Notes: generated from the sequence alone by a model not told the origin. 64,000 nucleotides of DNA from Alentia gelatinosa (GCA_950022655.1 OX465587.1:27221716-27285715); one strand, 5' to 3'; shown: positions 39,501 to 46,486, numbered from the stretch's first letter. Made by a program: numbers and translations.

Positions 39501-42500
39501 AGGGGTCACTCCGCCAAAGGGGTCACCCAGCATAAGGGGTGACCCCGCATAAGGGGTCACACCGCTGAAGGGGTGACCCCGCATAAGGGGTCACCCAGCA
39601 TAAGGGGTCACCCCATATAAGGGCTCACCCCGCTGAAGGGGTCACCCCGCTTAAGGGTTCACCCCGCTTAAGGGGTCACACCGCTGAAGGGGTCAATCCG
39701 CATAAGGGGTCATCCCATATAAGGGGTCACCCCATATAAGGGGTCACCCCGCTGAAGGGGTCACCCCGCTGAAGGGGTCACCCCGCTGAAGGGGTCACCC
39801 CGCTTAAGGGGTCACCCCGCATAAGGGGTCATACCGCTGAAGGGGTCAATCCGCATAAGGGGTCACCCAGCATAAGGGGTCACCCCATATAAGGGATCAC
39901 CCCGCTGAAGGGGTCACCCCGCTTAAGGGTTCACCCCGCTTAAGGGGTCACCCCGCTGAAGGGGTCACACCGCATAAGGGGTCATCCCATATAAGGGGTC
40001 ACCCCATATAAGGGGTCACCCCGCTGAAGGGGTCACCCCGCTTAAGGGGTCACCCCGCTTAAGGGGTCACACCGCTGAAGGAGTCAATCCGCATAAGGGG
40101 TCATCCCATATAAGGGGTCACCCCATATAAGGGGTCACCCCGCTGAAGGGGTCACCCCGCTGAAGGGGTCACCCCGCTTAAGGGGTCACCCCGCTTAAGG
40201 GCTCACACCGCTGAAGGGGTCACCCAGCATAAGGGGTCACCCAGCATAAGGGGTCACCCCGCTGAAGGGGTCACCCCGCTGAAGGGGTCACCCCGCTGAA
40301 GGGGTCACCCCGCTGAAGGGGTCACACCGCTGAAGGGGTCACACCGCTGAAGGAGTCAATCCGCTGAAGGGGTCACCCCGCTGAAGGGGTCACCCCGCTT
40401 AAGGGGTCACCCCGCATAAGGGGTCACACCGCTGAAGGGGTCAATCCGCATAAGGGGTCACCCAGCATAAGGGGTCACCCCATATAAGGGATCACCCCGC
40501 TGAAGGGGTCACCCCGCTTAAGGGTTCACCCCGCTTAAGGGGTCACACCGCTGAAGGGGTCACACCGCTGAAGGGGTCAATCCGCATAAGGGGTCATCCC
40601 ATATAAGGGGTCACCCCATATAAGGGGTCACCCCGCTGAAGGGGTCACCCCGCTGAAGGGGTCACCCCGCTTAAGGGGTCACCCCGCTGAAGGGGTCACA
40701 CCGCTGAAGGGGTCACCCAGCATAAGGGGTCACCCAGCATAAGGGGTCACCCCGCTGAAGGGGTCACCCCGCTGAAGGGGTCACCCCGCTGAAGGGGTCA
40801 CCCCGCTGAAGGGGTCACCCCGCTGAAGGGGTCACCCCGCTGAAGGGGTCACACCGCTGAAGGAGTCAATCCGCTGAAGGGGTCACCCCGCTGAAGGGGT
40901 CACCCCGCTGAAGGGGTCACCCCGCTTAAGGGGTCACACTGCTTAAGGGGTCACCCCGCTTAAGGGGTCACACTGCTTAAGGGTTGGTCAGTCGGATAAT
41001 CAGTAAATCGGTTGATGGTTCGTTCAGTCTTAGGGACGATCGGTCTAAGGGACGATCGGTCTAAGGGACGATCGGTCTTAGGGACGATCAGTCTAAGGGA
41101 CGATCGGTCTTAGGGACGATCTGTCGGAGGGACAATCAGTAAATCACATGATGGGCTGATGGTTCGATCAGTCTGACGGACGATCAGTAAATCAATTGAT
41201 AGGCTGATGGTTCGATTGGTCAGAGGGACGATTGGTCTGAGGGACGATTGGTCTGAGGGAAGGTCAGTGGGAGGGACGATCGGTGGGAGGGACAATCGGT
41301 GGGAGGGACGATCGGTGGGAGGGACGATCGGTGGGAGGGACGATCGTTGGGAGGGACGATCGGTGGGAGGGACGATCGGTGGAGGGACGATCGGTGGGAG
41401 GGACGATCGGTGGGAGGGACGATCGGTGGGAGGGACGATCGGTGGGAGGGACGATCGGTGGGAGGGACGATCGGTGGGAGGGACGATCGGTGGGAGGGAC
41501 GATCGGTGGGAGGGACGATCGGTGGGAGGGACGATCGGTGGGAGGGACGATCGGTGGGAGGGAAGATCGGTGGGAGGGACGATCGGTGGGAGGGACGATT
41601 GGTCAGAGGGACGATTAGTCAATCGGACGACCAGTAAATCAATTGATGGGTTGATGGTTTGTACAGTCTGAGGGACGTTGGGTCTGAGGAACAATGGGTC
41701 AGAGGAACGATGGGTCAGAGTGACGATGGGTCAGAGGGACGATGGGTCGGAGGGGCGATTGGTCAGTCAGATGATCAGTAAATCAATTCATGGGTTGGTT
41801 CGTTTAGTCGGAGGGAAGATGGGTCGGAGGGACGATGGGTCGGAGGGAAGATGGGAAGGAGGGACGATGGGTCAGAGGGCAGATCAGTCAGAGGGACAAT
41901 GGGCCGGAGGGACGATGGGTCGGAGGGATGATCAGTAAATCAATTGATGGGTTGATGGTTTGTTTAGTTGGTAACAATCGACCCACCGTCTGAGCAACCA
42001 CCCCACCTTCCGATCAACAAACTGACCAATTGACCCACTGACTTATTGAAACATCTACTGATTGACACACCTACCATACTGCCCCTCCACAAAACACTTT
42101 GCCCCTCAAACGGTCTCAACTTAAGATTGTCACAACTAAACCCCCCCCCCCCCCCCCCGGCATCATCATGCTGAGACAGCATCGGCATGCCAAACATGAG
42201 CATATCAGAGTGAGCCATATACAGAGTGAGCCATACCAACTGACTCATACTGAGTGACCCATTCTTATTGACCTATACTGATTGATCCATACAGGGTGAC
42301 CCATACTTACTGACTAATACTGAGTGCTTACTTACTAACCCATACCATGTGACCCATACTTACTGACTTATACTGAGTGACCCTTATTTACTGACCTATG
42401 CTGAGTGACCCATATTGACTGACCCATTTTTGAGTAACATATACTAAGTGGTCCACACAAGCAACCCAAACTGAGTGACCTGTAGTTACTGACCTATACT

Positions 42501-43536
42501 GATGTGACCTTCAATGACCTTGACATTGAATGCAGAGGTGCTGAGACATTGATAAAGTAAATAAAACCTGAGTTTGATTGTGTGCGAAAGGATAAGTCAG
42601 TCTTTTGATACCATTTAGAACTCATATACCGAAAAATTAGCAAAATCAAAAAAAAATTTTATAGGGATCATGGCTGACCTCATTGAGATGACCTTGACCT
42701 TCGACCAAGGTCATTTTAAGCACTTTTCTTATGCACTATGATAGATGTTTACATTATAACGAGAAATTAACATAATAGGTATCAAGGATTTATATTGCTT
42801 CTTGTGCTACCCTTGAAATGACATATTGTGACCTTTTGACCTTGAAATAGGATCAAGGTCGTTATCTGCCATGTCTTGTTAGGAGAATAGTCGGCCTGAT
42901 GACTTCTGAAAATTTGATCAAAATCGGTTGAATAACTCTGAAATTGTTAGCAATAGTAGTAACTGAAGTATTGCTTAAATCCAAGGTTTTGGCCACTGAC
43001 TACTAACAAGCTGCTTTTGGGCATGTCTTTGTGCCATTTTTGAGCCTTCCTTATATAGGACGAGCTGTCACACAAACAGCCCTAAATTCAGAACTTCAAT
43101 CTTGAATATTTTGGCTTATATTGGGACTAGAAACAAAATTTAAAAAGCATATTAATCAGGTTCCTGGGATCTATCAGGCTTAATCAGTGGTTTAGTCATA
43201 TATTGCATTTAAAAAATTAAGGTAAACACCCTACATTGACTGAGCCTCAAGCCTCTAGGTGTAAACACTTTGAAAAGTGCACTTAAACTGACCCAACCAT
43301 ATTCTAACCCTAACCCGCTAAAGGTGCCCGAGTGGGCTCAAGGCGTCCACGCTTTCGCGCTGACAGGGGTCTCAAATGGTAAAAGACATCGTCCATTTCC
43401 CCAACAAACATCTTGAACATGCGTGACAATTATCACTCTCTATATTATCGCTCACCTTTGACTCTTCAGTGCGATCGACCTTCGTTTCTACTTGCTGTCG
43501 CGCTTTCCAATTATGCCGCTTCCGAAGCTTACCCAT
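9568..43536 (-). CDS. DHX37: DEAH-box RNA helicase DHX37 (Dhr1), complete, 26 exons, 1149 aa
   Basis: Exons 1-26: 43456-43536, 33034-33219, 32053-32153, 31047-31547, 29669-29764, 29138-29234, 27691-27804, 26638-26739, 25432-25515, 24439-24568, 23480-23555, 21308-21521, 20448-20555, 19376-19500, 18787-18898, 18152-18278, 16731-16927, 15886-15948, 15407-15563, 14461-14581, 13583-13643, 12938-13052, 12456-12593, 11628-11796, 10264-10361, 9568-9644. The coding length is 3450 nt including stop, against about 1157 aa for human DHX37. Phases agree throughout. The start MGKLRKRHN matches the family start. Motifs: GETGSGKT (269-276), TEPRR (from 299), DEAH (367-370), SAT (403-405), [11 protein letters not shown] (610-620), QRAGRAGR (657-664), and the C-terminal helicase-associated region ending WPPT. 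DHX37 is the nucleolar ATPase that drives U3 snoRNA release during small-subunit assembly. An acidic, serine-rich insert precedes the core. The exon 17 donor (GTTTGT) is weak. Confidence 0.95.
9708..9925 (-). mobile_element. SINE 3' portion, composite
   Basis: Reverse copy of the SINE tail (GTTTGTTTGGGTAGTTAACGTCC and body), lying in DHX37 intron 25. It lacks the tRNA-like head. The right end is not clear. Confidence 0.6.
9950..10165. repeat. Dispersed ~200-bp repeat, copy 1
   Basis: It shares ACGGTCGCCxCCACxxGTAAACACxxA and CATTGCAGTAACACCAGCAATAAA with 15995-16195. Both lie in DHX37 introns. Class unknown. Confidence 0.5.
10488..10735 (+). mobile_element. CAGGGATGTCAG-family element
   Basis: Contains ATATCAGTTGGGGTCATGAA, TTTACTGCATC, TTGGCCATGGAATGGGG, GTGTGGGGAGG and CTTTGTTTTACAC in family order, in DHX37 intron 24. 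Further partial copies lie at 13134-13260 and 29922-30050. Confidence 0.55.
10975..11290. mobile_element. Foldback MITE
   Basis: An inverted repeat centred near 11212 runs from GTCCTGACTGTAGATGAAACG to its mirror CGTTTCGTCCACAGTAAGGAC. The arms contain CTCGGTCAGTCATCGAT. The left part is shared with 6600-6810. It lies in DHX37 intron 24. Confidence 0.75.
11285..11640 (-). repeat. Two partial copies of DHX37 exon 24 donor half
   Basis: A ~124-bp unit repeats at 11285-11410 and 11410-11535, ahead of the true exon edge (from 11628). Each extra copy holds the last ~65 coding bases of exon 24 (antisense CACTCAC-TTTGCCCATGTC...GGCTTCAG) with its GTGAGT donor. Each stops inside the exon and has no acceptor. 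They are near identical to the exon, so the event looks recent. Confidence 0.9.
11852..11880 (+). ncRNA. Hammerhead-like catalytic core, probable relic
   Basis: CTGAAGA (11852-11858), then a stem GTCCCA/TGGGAT closed by TAAA (11860-11875), then GAAAC (11876-11880). This is the CUGANGA-helixII-GAAA order of hammerhead ribozymes, as found in Penelope-like elements and satellites. A weak helix III (CGGT/ACTG) follows. I do not see a convincing helix I or cleavage triplet, so it is probably dead or fortuitous. Confidence 0.35.
12053..12410 (-). mobile_element. LINE 3' fragment carrying the SINE-type tail
   Basis: On the minus strand this reads as a LINE ORF C-terminus (decayed C-x-C zinc-finger-like region), then the tail found on the SINE family (antisense GGTAGTTTTACTTCC...GTTCTATTAGACTTA). 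A second copy without that exact tail lies at 30655-30990. It lies in DHX37 intron 23. Confidence 0.6.
12610..12935. repeat. ~45-50-bp tandem repeat filling DHX37 intron 22
   Basis: About six copies of a unit containing CCGGTTACTATCCCTTAA and CCTGATAGTAAC. GTTACTATC and GATAGTAAC form an inverted pair in every unit. The array runs to within a few bases of the exon 22 donor and nearly fills the 343-bp intron. Confidence 0.85.
13316..13473. mobile_element. pogo-like MITE with CACCCCGCTTAAGGGG ends
   Basis: TA-flanked element with inverted ends (AAGCCCTGCTTCTGGGACACC left, CTTAAGCGGGGTTTTAG right) and internal CACCCCGCTTAAGGGGACAG. It is the closest relative of the block that seeds the satellite at 38.6-41.0 kb. 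It lies in DHX37 intron 21. Confidence 0.75.
14111..14425. repeat. ~53-bp tandem repeat, five copies
   Basis: The unit contains GTGGATCTAAGATATGACTG and GACAAAGTAGGGTATTGTAT. GGATCT starts near 14120, 14173, 14226, 14286 and 14337. It ends ~40 bp short of exon 20's donor. Confidence 0.9.
15100..15400. mobile_element. Foldback MITE, CCTACCCCTAATAAA family
   Basis: Nested inverted repeats (GAGTTTGAGTCTGAGTTTAT against ATAAGCTCAAACTCAAACGAG; TTTTGTTGACTCCATAAT against ATTATGGAGCCAACAAAAT). The right end CGATGTTAAGCCTATGGCGC...AAGGGGTAGGATAAA marks the family. Related copies lie at 27280-27670, 30055-30330 and 63400-63750. Confidence 0.7.
15995..16200. repeat. Dispersed ~200-bp repeat, copy 2
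   Basis: Related to 9950-10165 (see that entry). It lies in DHX37 intron 17. Confidence 0.5.
16377..16625 (+). mobile_element. CAGGGATGTCAG-family element
   Basis: Full family order from ATGCCAGTTGGGGTCAG to GTGTAAAACTGTCATCTTTG, in DHX37 intron 17. Confidence 0.55.
17140..18060 (-). repeat. Array of DHX37 exon 17 acceptor-edge copies
   Basis: The first ~50-60 coding bases of exon 17 (antisense CATGACACGCCCCAACGGCG...GCCTTCGCTG) plus its acceptor recur upstream near 17177-17232, 17350-17402, 17637-17662 and 17965-18018, decaying with distance. Spacers carry a second repeat (CTGTCAGATACTATAACTG, GTGGTATACGG). Related single copies of that spacer lie at 35735-35870 and 63745-63830. Confidence 0.85.
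18318..18540. repeat. 34-bp tandem repeat with palindromic core
   Basis: Six to seven copies of a 34-bp unit. Each holds the palindrome ATGCCTCGAGGCAT followed by TCCCCAGTGTAGGG. It begins ~40 bp from the exon 16 acceptor. Open frames through it are artefacts. Confidence 0.92.
19150..19344. repeat. 16-bp tandem repeat
   Basis: About twelve near-identical copies of TTAGATGACCATGACA. The array ends ~30 bp from the exon 14 donor (exon edge at 19376). Confidence 0.95.
20641..20845 (+). mobile_element. CAGGGATGTCAG-family element
   Basis: Begins AGGGATGTCAGTTGGGGTCA and ends GAAAGCTGTCTTCTCTGG, in DHX37 intron 12. Directly before it, 20560-20640 holds five copies of a 16-bp GAGTCACATTTACAA unit beside the exon 13 acceptor. 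Confidence 0.6.
21826..21965. mobile_element. Hairpin MITE, CTCGGCTTTGCCTCG family
   Basis: GAACTGCACTCAAATCATAAA...ACTCGTTTGGATG mirrors the right arm, ending GATGCAGTTCT. The apex is CACTCGGCTTTGCCTCGATG. Relatives lie at 28440-28600 and 60330-60500. Confidence 0.75.
22440..23280. mobile_element. Cluster of foldback repeats
   Basis: An inverted pair at 22456-22480 and 22535-22562 (GGTCAGAGCTTGTATCCCAT). A unit at 22580-22770 (TATATACCTACTGCCGTAAG ... AAAATGGCCGACG) recurs at 24220-24410. A strong hairpin spans 23155-23275, with arms containing TAAACGTAAAAATTTCGATC and GGGCCCGAG. All lie in DHX37 intron 11. Confidence 0.7.
24085..24420. mobile_element. Foldback repeat, second copy
   Basis: Hairpin 24088-24215 (arms contain ACCATGCTTCTACAAGC and AATAATTCATGGTTTGTACG) followed by the 22580-22770-related unit. 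It ends ~20 bp before the exon 10 donor. Confidence 0.7.
24520..25150 (-). repeat. Array of DHX37 exon 10 acceptor-edge copies
   Basis: The first ~48 coding bases of exon 10 plus its acceptor (antisense GAATCCxxCATCTGGCAGCA...GTCTACACAATCAATCAA) recur seven to eight times with a ~75-84-bp period up to 25140. Each copy recreates a TAG acceptor and partial exon start. Only the copy joined to 24439-24568 continues into the rest of the exon. Confidence 0.93.
25717..26155 (-). mobile_element. tRNA-derived SINE, full length
   Basis: 439 bp, flanked by a 13-bp duplication (25704-25716 and 26156-26168, GAAGGGAGGGTGA). The head on the minus strand has GGTCTGCTGGGGTGG and a tRNA-like A box near 26030. 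It lies in DHX37 intron 8. Confidence 0.9.
26211..26585 (-). mobile_element. SINE with internal tandem module
   Basis: Reverse SINE copy in which the module around CACCACATAGACATGGTATG...GAAGGAGAAAGG occurs twice (26350-26440, 26445-26530). The same internal module is multiplied in the plus-strand copy at 57890-58260. No clear target duplication. Confidence 0.75.
26894..27173 (-). mobile_element. SINE, 5'-truncated
   Basis: 280 bp, flanked by a 12-bp duplication (26882-26893 and 27174-27185, TATTTCTTAGTA), in DHX37 intron 7. Confidence 0.88.
27280..27670. mobile_element. MITE, CCTACCCCTAATAAA family
   Basis: The left end TAATTATCCTACCCCTAATAAA and GAGGCTTAATACTCGCCGACTG, and the right end CTAACTCTCATTCAGTTTCTACTAAGTA, match the copy at 63400-63760. 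Its right end lies ~20 bp from the exon 7 donor. Confidence 0.65.
27965..28605. mobile_element. Hairpin MITE split by a SINE
   Basis: The flanks (TTTCCCCCATAGATTTGGGAG left, AACTCGTACTTGACATCCATGG and CTTTGCCTCGTGAGATTACTC right) match the uninterrupted relative at 60200-60500. The SINE at 28001-28336 separates them. It lies in DHX37 intron 6. Confidence 0.7.
28001..28336 (-). mobile_element. SINE nested in a MITE
   Basis: 336 bp with a 10-bp target duplication GAACATTGGG (27991-28000 and 28337-28346). The insertion is later than the MITE. Confidence 0.88.
29738..29890 (-). repeat. Duplicated acceptor edge of DHX37 exon 5
   Basis: 29732-29803 (exon edge GAGGTTCTGTCACTGCAATAAT, acceptor and intron) is repeated at 29818-29890 with a few changes. 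The spare copy keeps the CTACTGAAAT acceptor context, but its coding part has drifted. Confidence 0.9.
30055..30335. mobile_element. Foldback MITE, CCTACCCCTAATAAA family
   Basis: TTCTACCCCTAATAAAAACACC and AGGCTTAATGTTGGATTTGG mark the left end. Internal arms GAGTTTGAGTTCATTTATG and CATAAATAAACTCATACTC fold back. It lies in DHX37 intron 4. Confidence 0.65.
30480..30530 (-). repeat. Duplicated donor edge of DHX37 exon 4
   Basis: TGACTGTGCGTAACTGGCCT...GGCACCTGC mirrors the exon 4 donor edge at 31040-31085 with scattered changes. It lies ~550 bp into the intron, and its donor has decayed. Confidence 0.7.
30655..30990 (-). mobile_element. LINE 3' fragment
   Basis: On the minus strand an open stretch carries a zinc-knuckle-like LPLCQAG...TVQHILLNC signature, typical of the C-terminus of LINE ORF2. 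It ends with a GGGACATTAAATCACAAAC tail. A short 3' fragment of the same kind lies at 19755-19815. Confidence 0.6.
32488..32530 (-). repeat. Duplicated acceptor edge of DHX37 exon 3
   Basis: TATCTCGGCGTGCTGCAATCAATATGCTCA repeats the exon 3 edge at 32140-32170 (TATCTCGGCGCGCTGCAAAAAATGTGCTCA). Nearby, 32705-32840 has three copies of a ~58-bp unit (GGTTTAGTATGGAGACT). Confidence 0.75.
33230..35605 (+). mobile_element. Non-LTR retrotransposon (LINE), 5'-truncated and broken
   Basis: Reverse transcriptase ORF on the plus strand in DHX37 intron 1, antisense to the gene. It starts in the linker after the missing endonuclease domain. RT marks are [44 protein letters not shown] and YADDLVMF, then a C-terminal domain ending near 35247. 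The reading frame is broken twice: an in-frame TGA at 34205-34207 and a frame change near 34535-34542 at an A-run. The 3' UTR ends in an A-rich tail (35575-35605). The 5' end lies only ~10-30 bp from the exon 2 acceptor. The domain order suggests the jockey/CR1-like group; exact clade not assigned. Confidence 0.88.
36108..37245. mobile_element. Giant foldback (palindromic) transposon-like element
   Basis: Arms mirror each other almost throughout: CTAGTCCGAGAGGCTC (36108) against GAGCCTCTCGGACTAG (37229); CTGGTCGACCAGATTGGTAC against GTACCAATCTGGTCGACCAG; ATGAGTTGTACAAAAAGGCTCC against GGAGCCTTTTTGTACAACTCAT; GCATAAACATGCACTGACATTG near the centre. The axis is close to 36680. There is no long reading frame, so it would depend on an outside transposase. 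Confidence 0.85.
38225..38455. repeat. G-rich dispersed repeat, copy 1
   Basis: Runs of G up to 20 alternate with TTTCTTT and ATTCCCATTG blocks. The same pattern (ACTTTTTTTTGGGTATTCCCA plus G-run) occurs at 44460-44570 and 54618-54705. Low-complexity frames here are not genes. Confidence 0.75.
38535..40985. repeat. 2.4-kb satellite, 18-bp unit
   Basis: From ~38625 about 130 units of GGGGTCACCCCGCTGAAG and variants (GCATAAG, GCTTAAG, CATATAAG). Variant order repeats at about 0.6 kb (AAGGGATCACC near 39890 and 40487), a higher-order structure. GGGGT-C-ACCCC makes each unit a small palindrome and places a G-run on both strands. The left 90 bp match the pogo-like MITE at 13316-13473 (GGGGACAGTTTG...GGAAC, then TTTTAACC). 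Confidence 0.95.
40986..41965. repeat. 16-bp satellite with interspersed AATCAATTGATGGG blocks
   Basis: A core array at 41265-41605 has ~20 near-perfect copies of GGGACGATCGGTGGGA. Flanks hold degenerate GGGACGATxGGTCxGA units. A ~30-bp block (CAGTAAATCAATTGATGGGT) recurs near 41003, 41130, 41187, 41632, 41778 and 41935. Long frames on both strands are repeat artefacts. Confidence 0.95.
42140..42510. repeat. Poly-C tract and degenerate TGACCCATACT repeat
   Basis: An 18-base C-run near 42141 is followed by loosely tandem GAGTGACCCATACTTACTGA units. From 42510 to 42990 the sequence is unique-looking but rich in TGACCTTGACCTT, a common invertebrate repeat style. Confidence 0.7.
43240..43400. 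repeat. Dispersed repeat with CTAACCCTAACCC, copy 1
   Basis: GAGCCTCxxxCCTCTAGGTGTAAACACTTTGAAAAGTGCACTT, CTAACCCTAACCCGC, TCAAGGCGTCCxCG and GGTCTCAAAxGGTAAAAG occur in the same order at 57040-57350. The repeat sits ~60 bp inside intron 1 of DHX37. Confidence 0.75.
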
Positions 43537-44449
43537 CCTGGATTTCAAGTAATCATGGAATTCAGCAAACATTCATTAGTGATAAATTATATCAACAAAC
43601 AACTAGCGGCCTTGGCACTTGCCATGTGCACAGGAAGGGTGCCGTGAGTTGTGCTGCCACCTGACGAAAAAAACATAACTCAATCTGTTTCCCAGCTGAT
43701 TCTTCGTAGAGCTGCGTTGGTTCAGTTGTACAGAATCTCTGCTAGGAGAGTGCCTCAGTTGGAAATATCTTGTTCCCGGTGTCACGCGCGCAACTATTCC
43801 GCTCAACGCTGGTCTCTTCAATGATTGGCGGTATGCATGCTTCGTGAAGATTTGGAAAAGGTGAAAACTCCTTAATTTTCGGTATCGGGAATGACATCTA
43901 TTTACTTGAATGAGAATACAAAGTTCATGAAATATTGACCAGAATTCAATTTCTCTTGATCTCACACTCCTAACATTAACTTGATTAAGGTTACAATATG
44001 CGGTTAGATCTACGTGTTCCGAGAGGTTTGACTGACTGAAATTGCGTATGAAATATTTCTCGTATTAACAAGACATATTTGGGCTTAGGTTCTATTAAAC
44101 CTCCCTAATTATGAATTTAAATATCTAGTATGTGAAATTACATATGCTCATGATTCATACATCTTGCTGGACGGGTGGTCTGTAACTTCACATACACGGC
44201 ATATATATTACCATGTGTGACAATACACTTCTGAGTCTGACTCTAAGTTTGAGGCCCATGTTGCGACCTCTCGGGGACTGAAAACGTTATTTTTGACTTG
44301 ATATGCAGAAATTCTCATAAGTTTGGCTGCACAAAATATGTACAGTTTTGCAAAAGGTACCATATTAAACGAGAGATTATGTGTTTTATTGTCATATCAT
44401 GGACAGTGTACATTGTCCATGGTCATATATAATTTTAATTTAGGGAGTG

Positions 44450-44580
44450 TTCAATATTTATGGCCCGGGGGGGGGGGGGGGGGGGGGGGCACAGTTTTTA
44501 GGGGAGGGGGACTTTTCTTGGGTATTCCCAGGGCAGGGGGGAGGGGAACTTTTTTGGGGGGTATATAGAGGAAAACTCCC
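44450..44580. repeat. G-rich dispersed repeat, copy 2
   Basis: A 22-base G-run plus GGGTATTCCCAGGGCAGGGG (see 38225-38455). The stretch 43537-44970 upstream of DHX37 otherwise shows no gene; it should contain the DHX37 promoter, but I see no clear core element. Confidence 0.75.
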
Positions 44581-44970
44581 ATATTTGTGTTTAATGACAA
44601 AAATTGTTGTTATGAAATGTATTCATTATCATATCATATCACAAGAAATCAGCTTAGTTGTACAACTATAATAATGATTGATGCACAAGGTAACTATAGT
44701 TGTCTCACTCCCTGGAGTTCAGTTTCTATGGTCACAGTCTTGTTCGCCAATTCGAGATGGGTGTCCACCCTCCCTCAGTCTGACAGACTTATGTGGAGGG
44801 AGACAACAATGGACGAACACTAACATTTGTCCCAGAATCAATGCAGTCTCACAAGATCATTAGTTTTTTCTTCAACTTTGATGAATTAAGAGCATTTATT
44901 ACAATATCAAGTGCTACAAAATGCCCCTGTTGCTGCTTATTTCAATAAGATTACCATATTTATGGAAGAG

Positions 44971-45226
44971 TGTAAACATTGTAATGATGTTTCGATTGAT
45001 GATCCTAATAATATGTGCATAATTTATATAGTAACGCGGGTGCTCCGGCAGCCCGAGGTAGTATTGCTGGTAAGTTGTCTTGGAAACCATCTCCATGGAG
45101 ACGAGAGCAGCCGGCGAGCTGCTGGTAGGAGAAATGGTAATAAAGCTTCAGTATGAACTCAGCAGCGAAAGGAGTTAGTCTTGTTCCTTGAGTAGACCTG
45201 CGCTCGTATATAGTGGGGACTTTACA
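44971..45226 (+). repeat. 5' LTR
   Basis: 256 bp, TGTAAACATT...GGGACTTTACA. It has AATAAAG near 45139 as a possible poly(A) signal. The putative primer-binding site begins at 45227 (TTGGCGAGCTTGCCAGG); I could not match it to a tRNA. Confidence 0.93.
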
Positions 45227-45295
45227 TTGGCGAGCTTGCCAGGATCTGTTTGCCAGAGACGAGAGACCGGTAAAGTCTCCAACTATAGAGACATC

Positions 45296-46486
45296 ATGGC
45301 AGATCAACAGCCCGACGACGACGCAGATAGATTAAGGATGGATTTGGATGTCAACAGGGAAACGAGAGACAACCTCAAGATGTATTCCAAATCCATAGGA
45401 CGATGCAACGGGGTGAACAAAGAAAATCTGCGCGAGTGGCTAGAAGCGGTGGGATATACAAAGCGGATGATGGGTGCGAGCCAAACGCTAGTGATACAGA
45501 TGGTCGGGTATCTAGCTCAAGGTGGATTGGCCACGTTTATCGAGACAACGCTCAGCAGTTGGAACGAAGAAGACATTTCCTGGGAAAAGTTGGAAGAAGA
45601 AATATCGAAAACATATCTCGGAGAAGATGAAAAAAAATACCTATGCCTCAAAGTAGACAGGATGGCTCAATTGGAAGGCGAGTCTGTGAGGGACTATGGA
45701 GTACGGTTTTCGGAAGCGGTACGCATAGCGTACGAAGAAGACCAGTTGAGCGAAATCCTGAATAAGGAAAGAGTGATTGACGCTTTCATCGACGGACTGT
45801 CGGATCGTTTGGTCCAGTCCAACGCGGATATGCAAAATCCTACATCGCTCGAGGAAGCGGTAAAATTCGCTTGTCGTGCGAGTAAGGCGACTGAAAGACG
45901 GGGGAGGAGATCTAAGACAGAAGAAGAGAATGCCATGGCTGCGGCGAGTGAGTCTGGAAATAAAAACAAGAACAAAGACGGTGATGGGGGAAAGCCCAAG
46001 GACCCGATGAATGAACTGTGTCATCTTATGAAATCGTTGCAACAAACTCTCAAAAGTGTAGATAAGAGAATCGAAGGGAAAGAAAATATGGCAGCGGTTG
46101 GGGCACCGACGCCAACGAAGACAGAGGATAAGAATATGGCCGGGATTGGAAACAATCAGAGTCCTACAAACGTCACGGATCCCGCGACGCGTCAACCACA
46201 AGGAGGAACCTCGGCTCCGATAGTGTATCAATTCAATGTGCCAATGACCAGAGGACGAGGGCGGGGACGAGGTCGTGGGAGAGGACGAGGTAGAGGAAAC
46301 GGCTATCGAGGAAATCAAAATAACGGAAATGGATCGGGACGAGGACCGAGAGGACCGTGTTTCACCTGTGGGAGCTACGGACACTTTGCCCGGGATTGTC
46401 ATGTCTACCAGGATAACACCCAGGGAGGGATGGAAACTTTCCAGGATTTCCAACCTGAGGAATCGGCATTCTATTCGGGAAACTAA
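45296..46486 (+). CDS. gag: Gag polyprotein of the gypsy element (396 aa)
   Basis: The ATG at 45296 is the first good start after the LTR. The N-terminal half is a helical capsid-like region (retrotransposon gag type). A low-complexity linker follows, then a long RG-rich nucleic-acid-binding stretch, then one CCHC zinc knuckle, CFTCGSYGHFARDC, near the C-terminus. The final codons before TAA are read from TCG GGA AAC, forming the frameshift heptamer G GGA AAC. The antisense frame 46567-45641 is a shadow. Confidence 0.93.
   Translation: MADQQPDDDADRLRMDLDVNRETRDNLKMYSKSIGRCNGVNKENLREWLEAVGYTKRMMGASQTLVIQMVGYLAQGGLATFIETTLSSWNEEDISWEKLEEEISKTYLGEDEKKYLCLKVDRMAQLEGESVRDYGVRFSEAVRIAYEEDQLSEILNKERVIDAFIDGLSDRLVQSNADMQNPTSLEEAVKFACRASKATERRGRRSKTEEENAMAAASESGNKNKNKDGDGGKPKDPMNELCHLMKSLQQTLKSVDKRIEGKENMAAVGAPTPTKTEDKNMAGIGNNQSPTNVTDPATRQPQGGTSAPIVYQFNVPMTRGRGRGRGRGRGRGRGNGYRGNQNNGNGSGRGPRGPCFTCGSYGHFARDCHVYQDNTQGGMETFQDFQPEESAFYSGN

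Noticed and set aside
41110..41694. Long open frames on both strands, 154-194 codons
   Set aside because: They are the 16-bp satellite read in several registers; no protein-like composition.
43413..43664. 83-codon plus-strand frame
   Set aside because: Antisense to DHX37 exon 1, with no other support.
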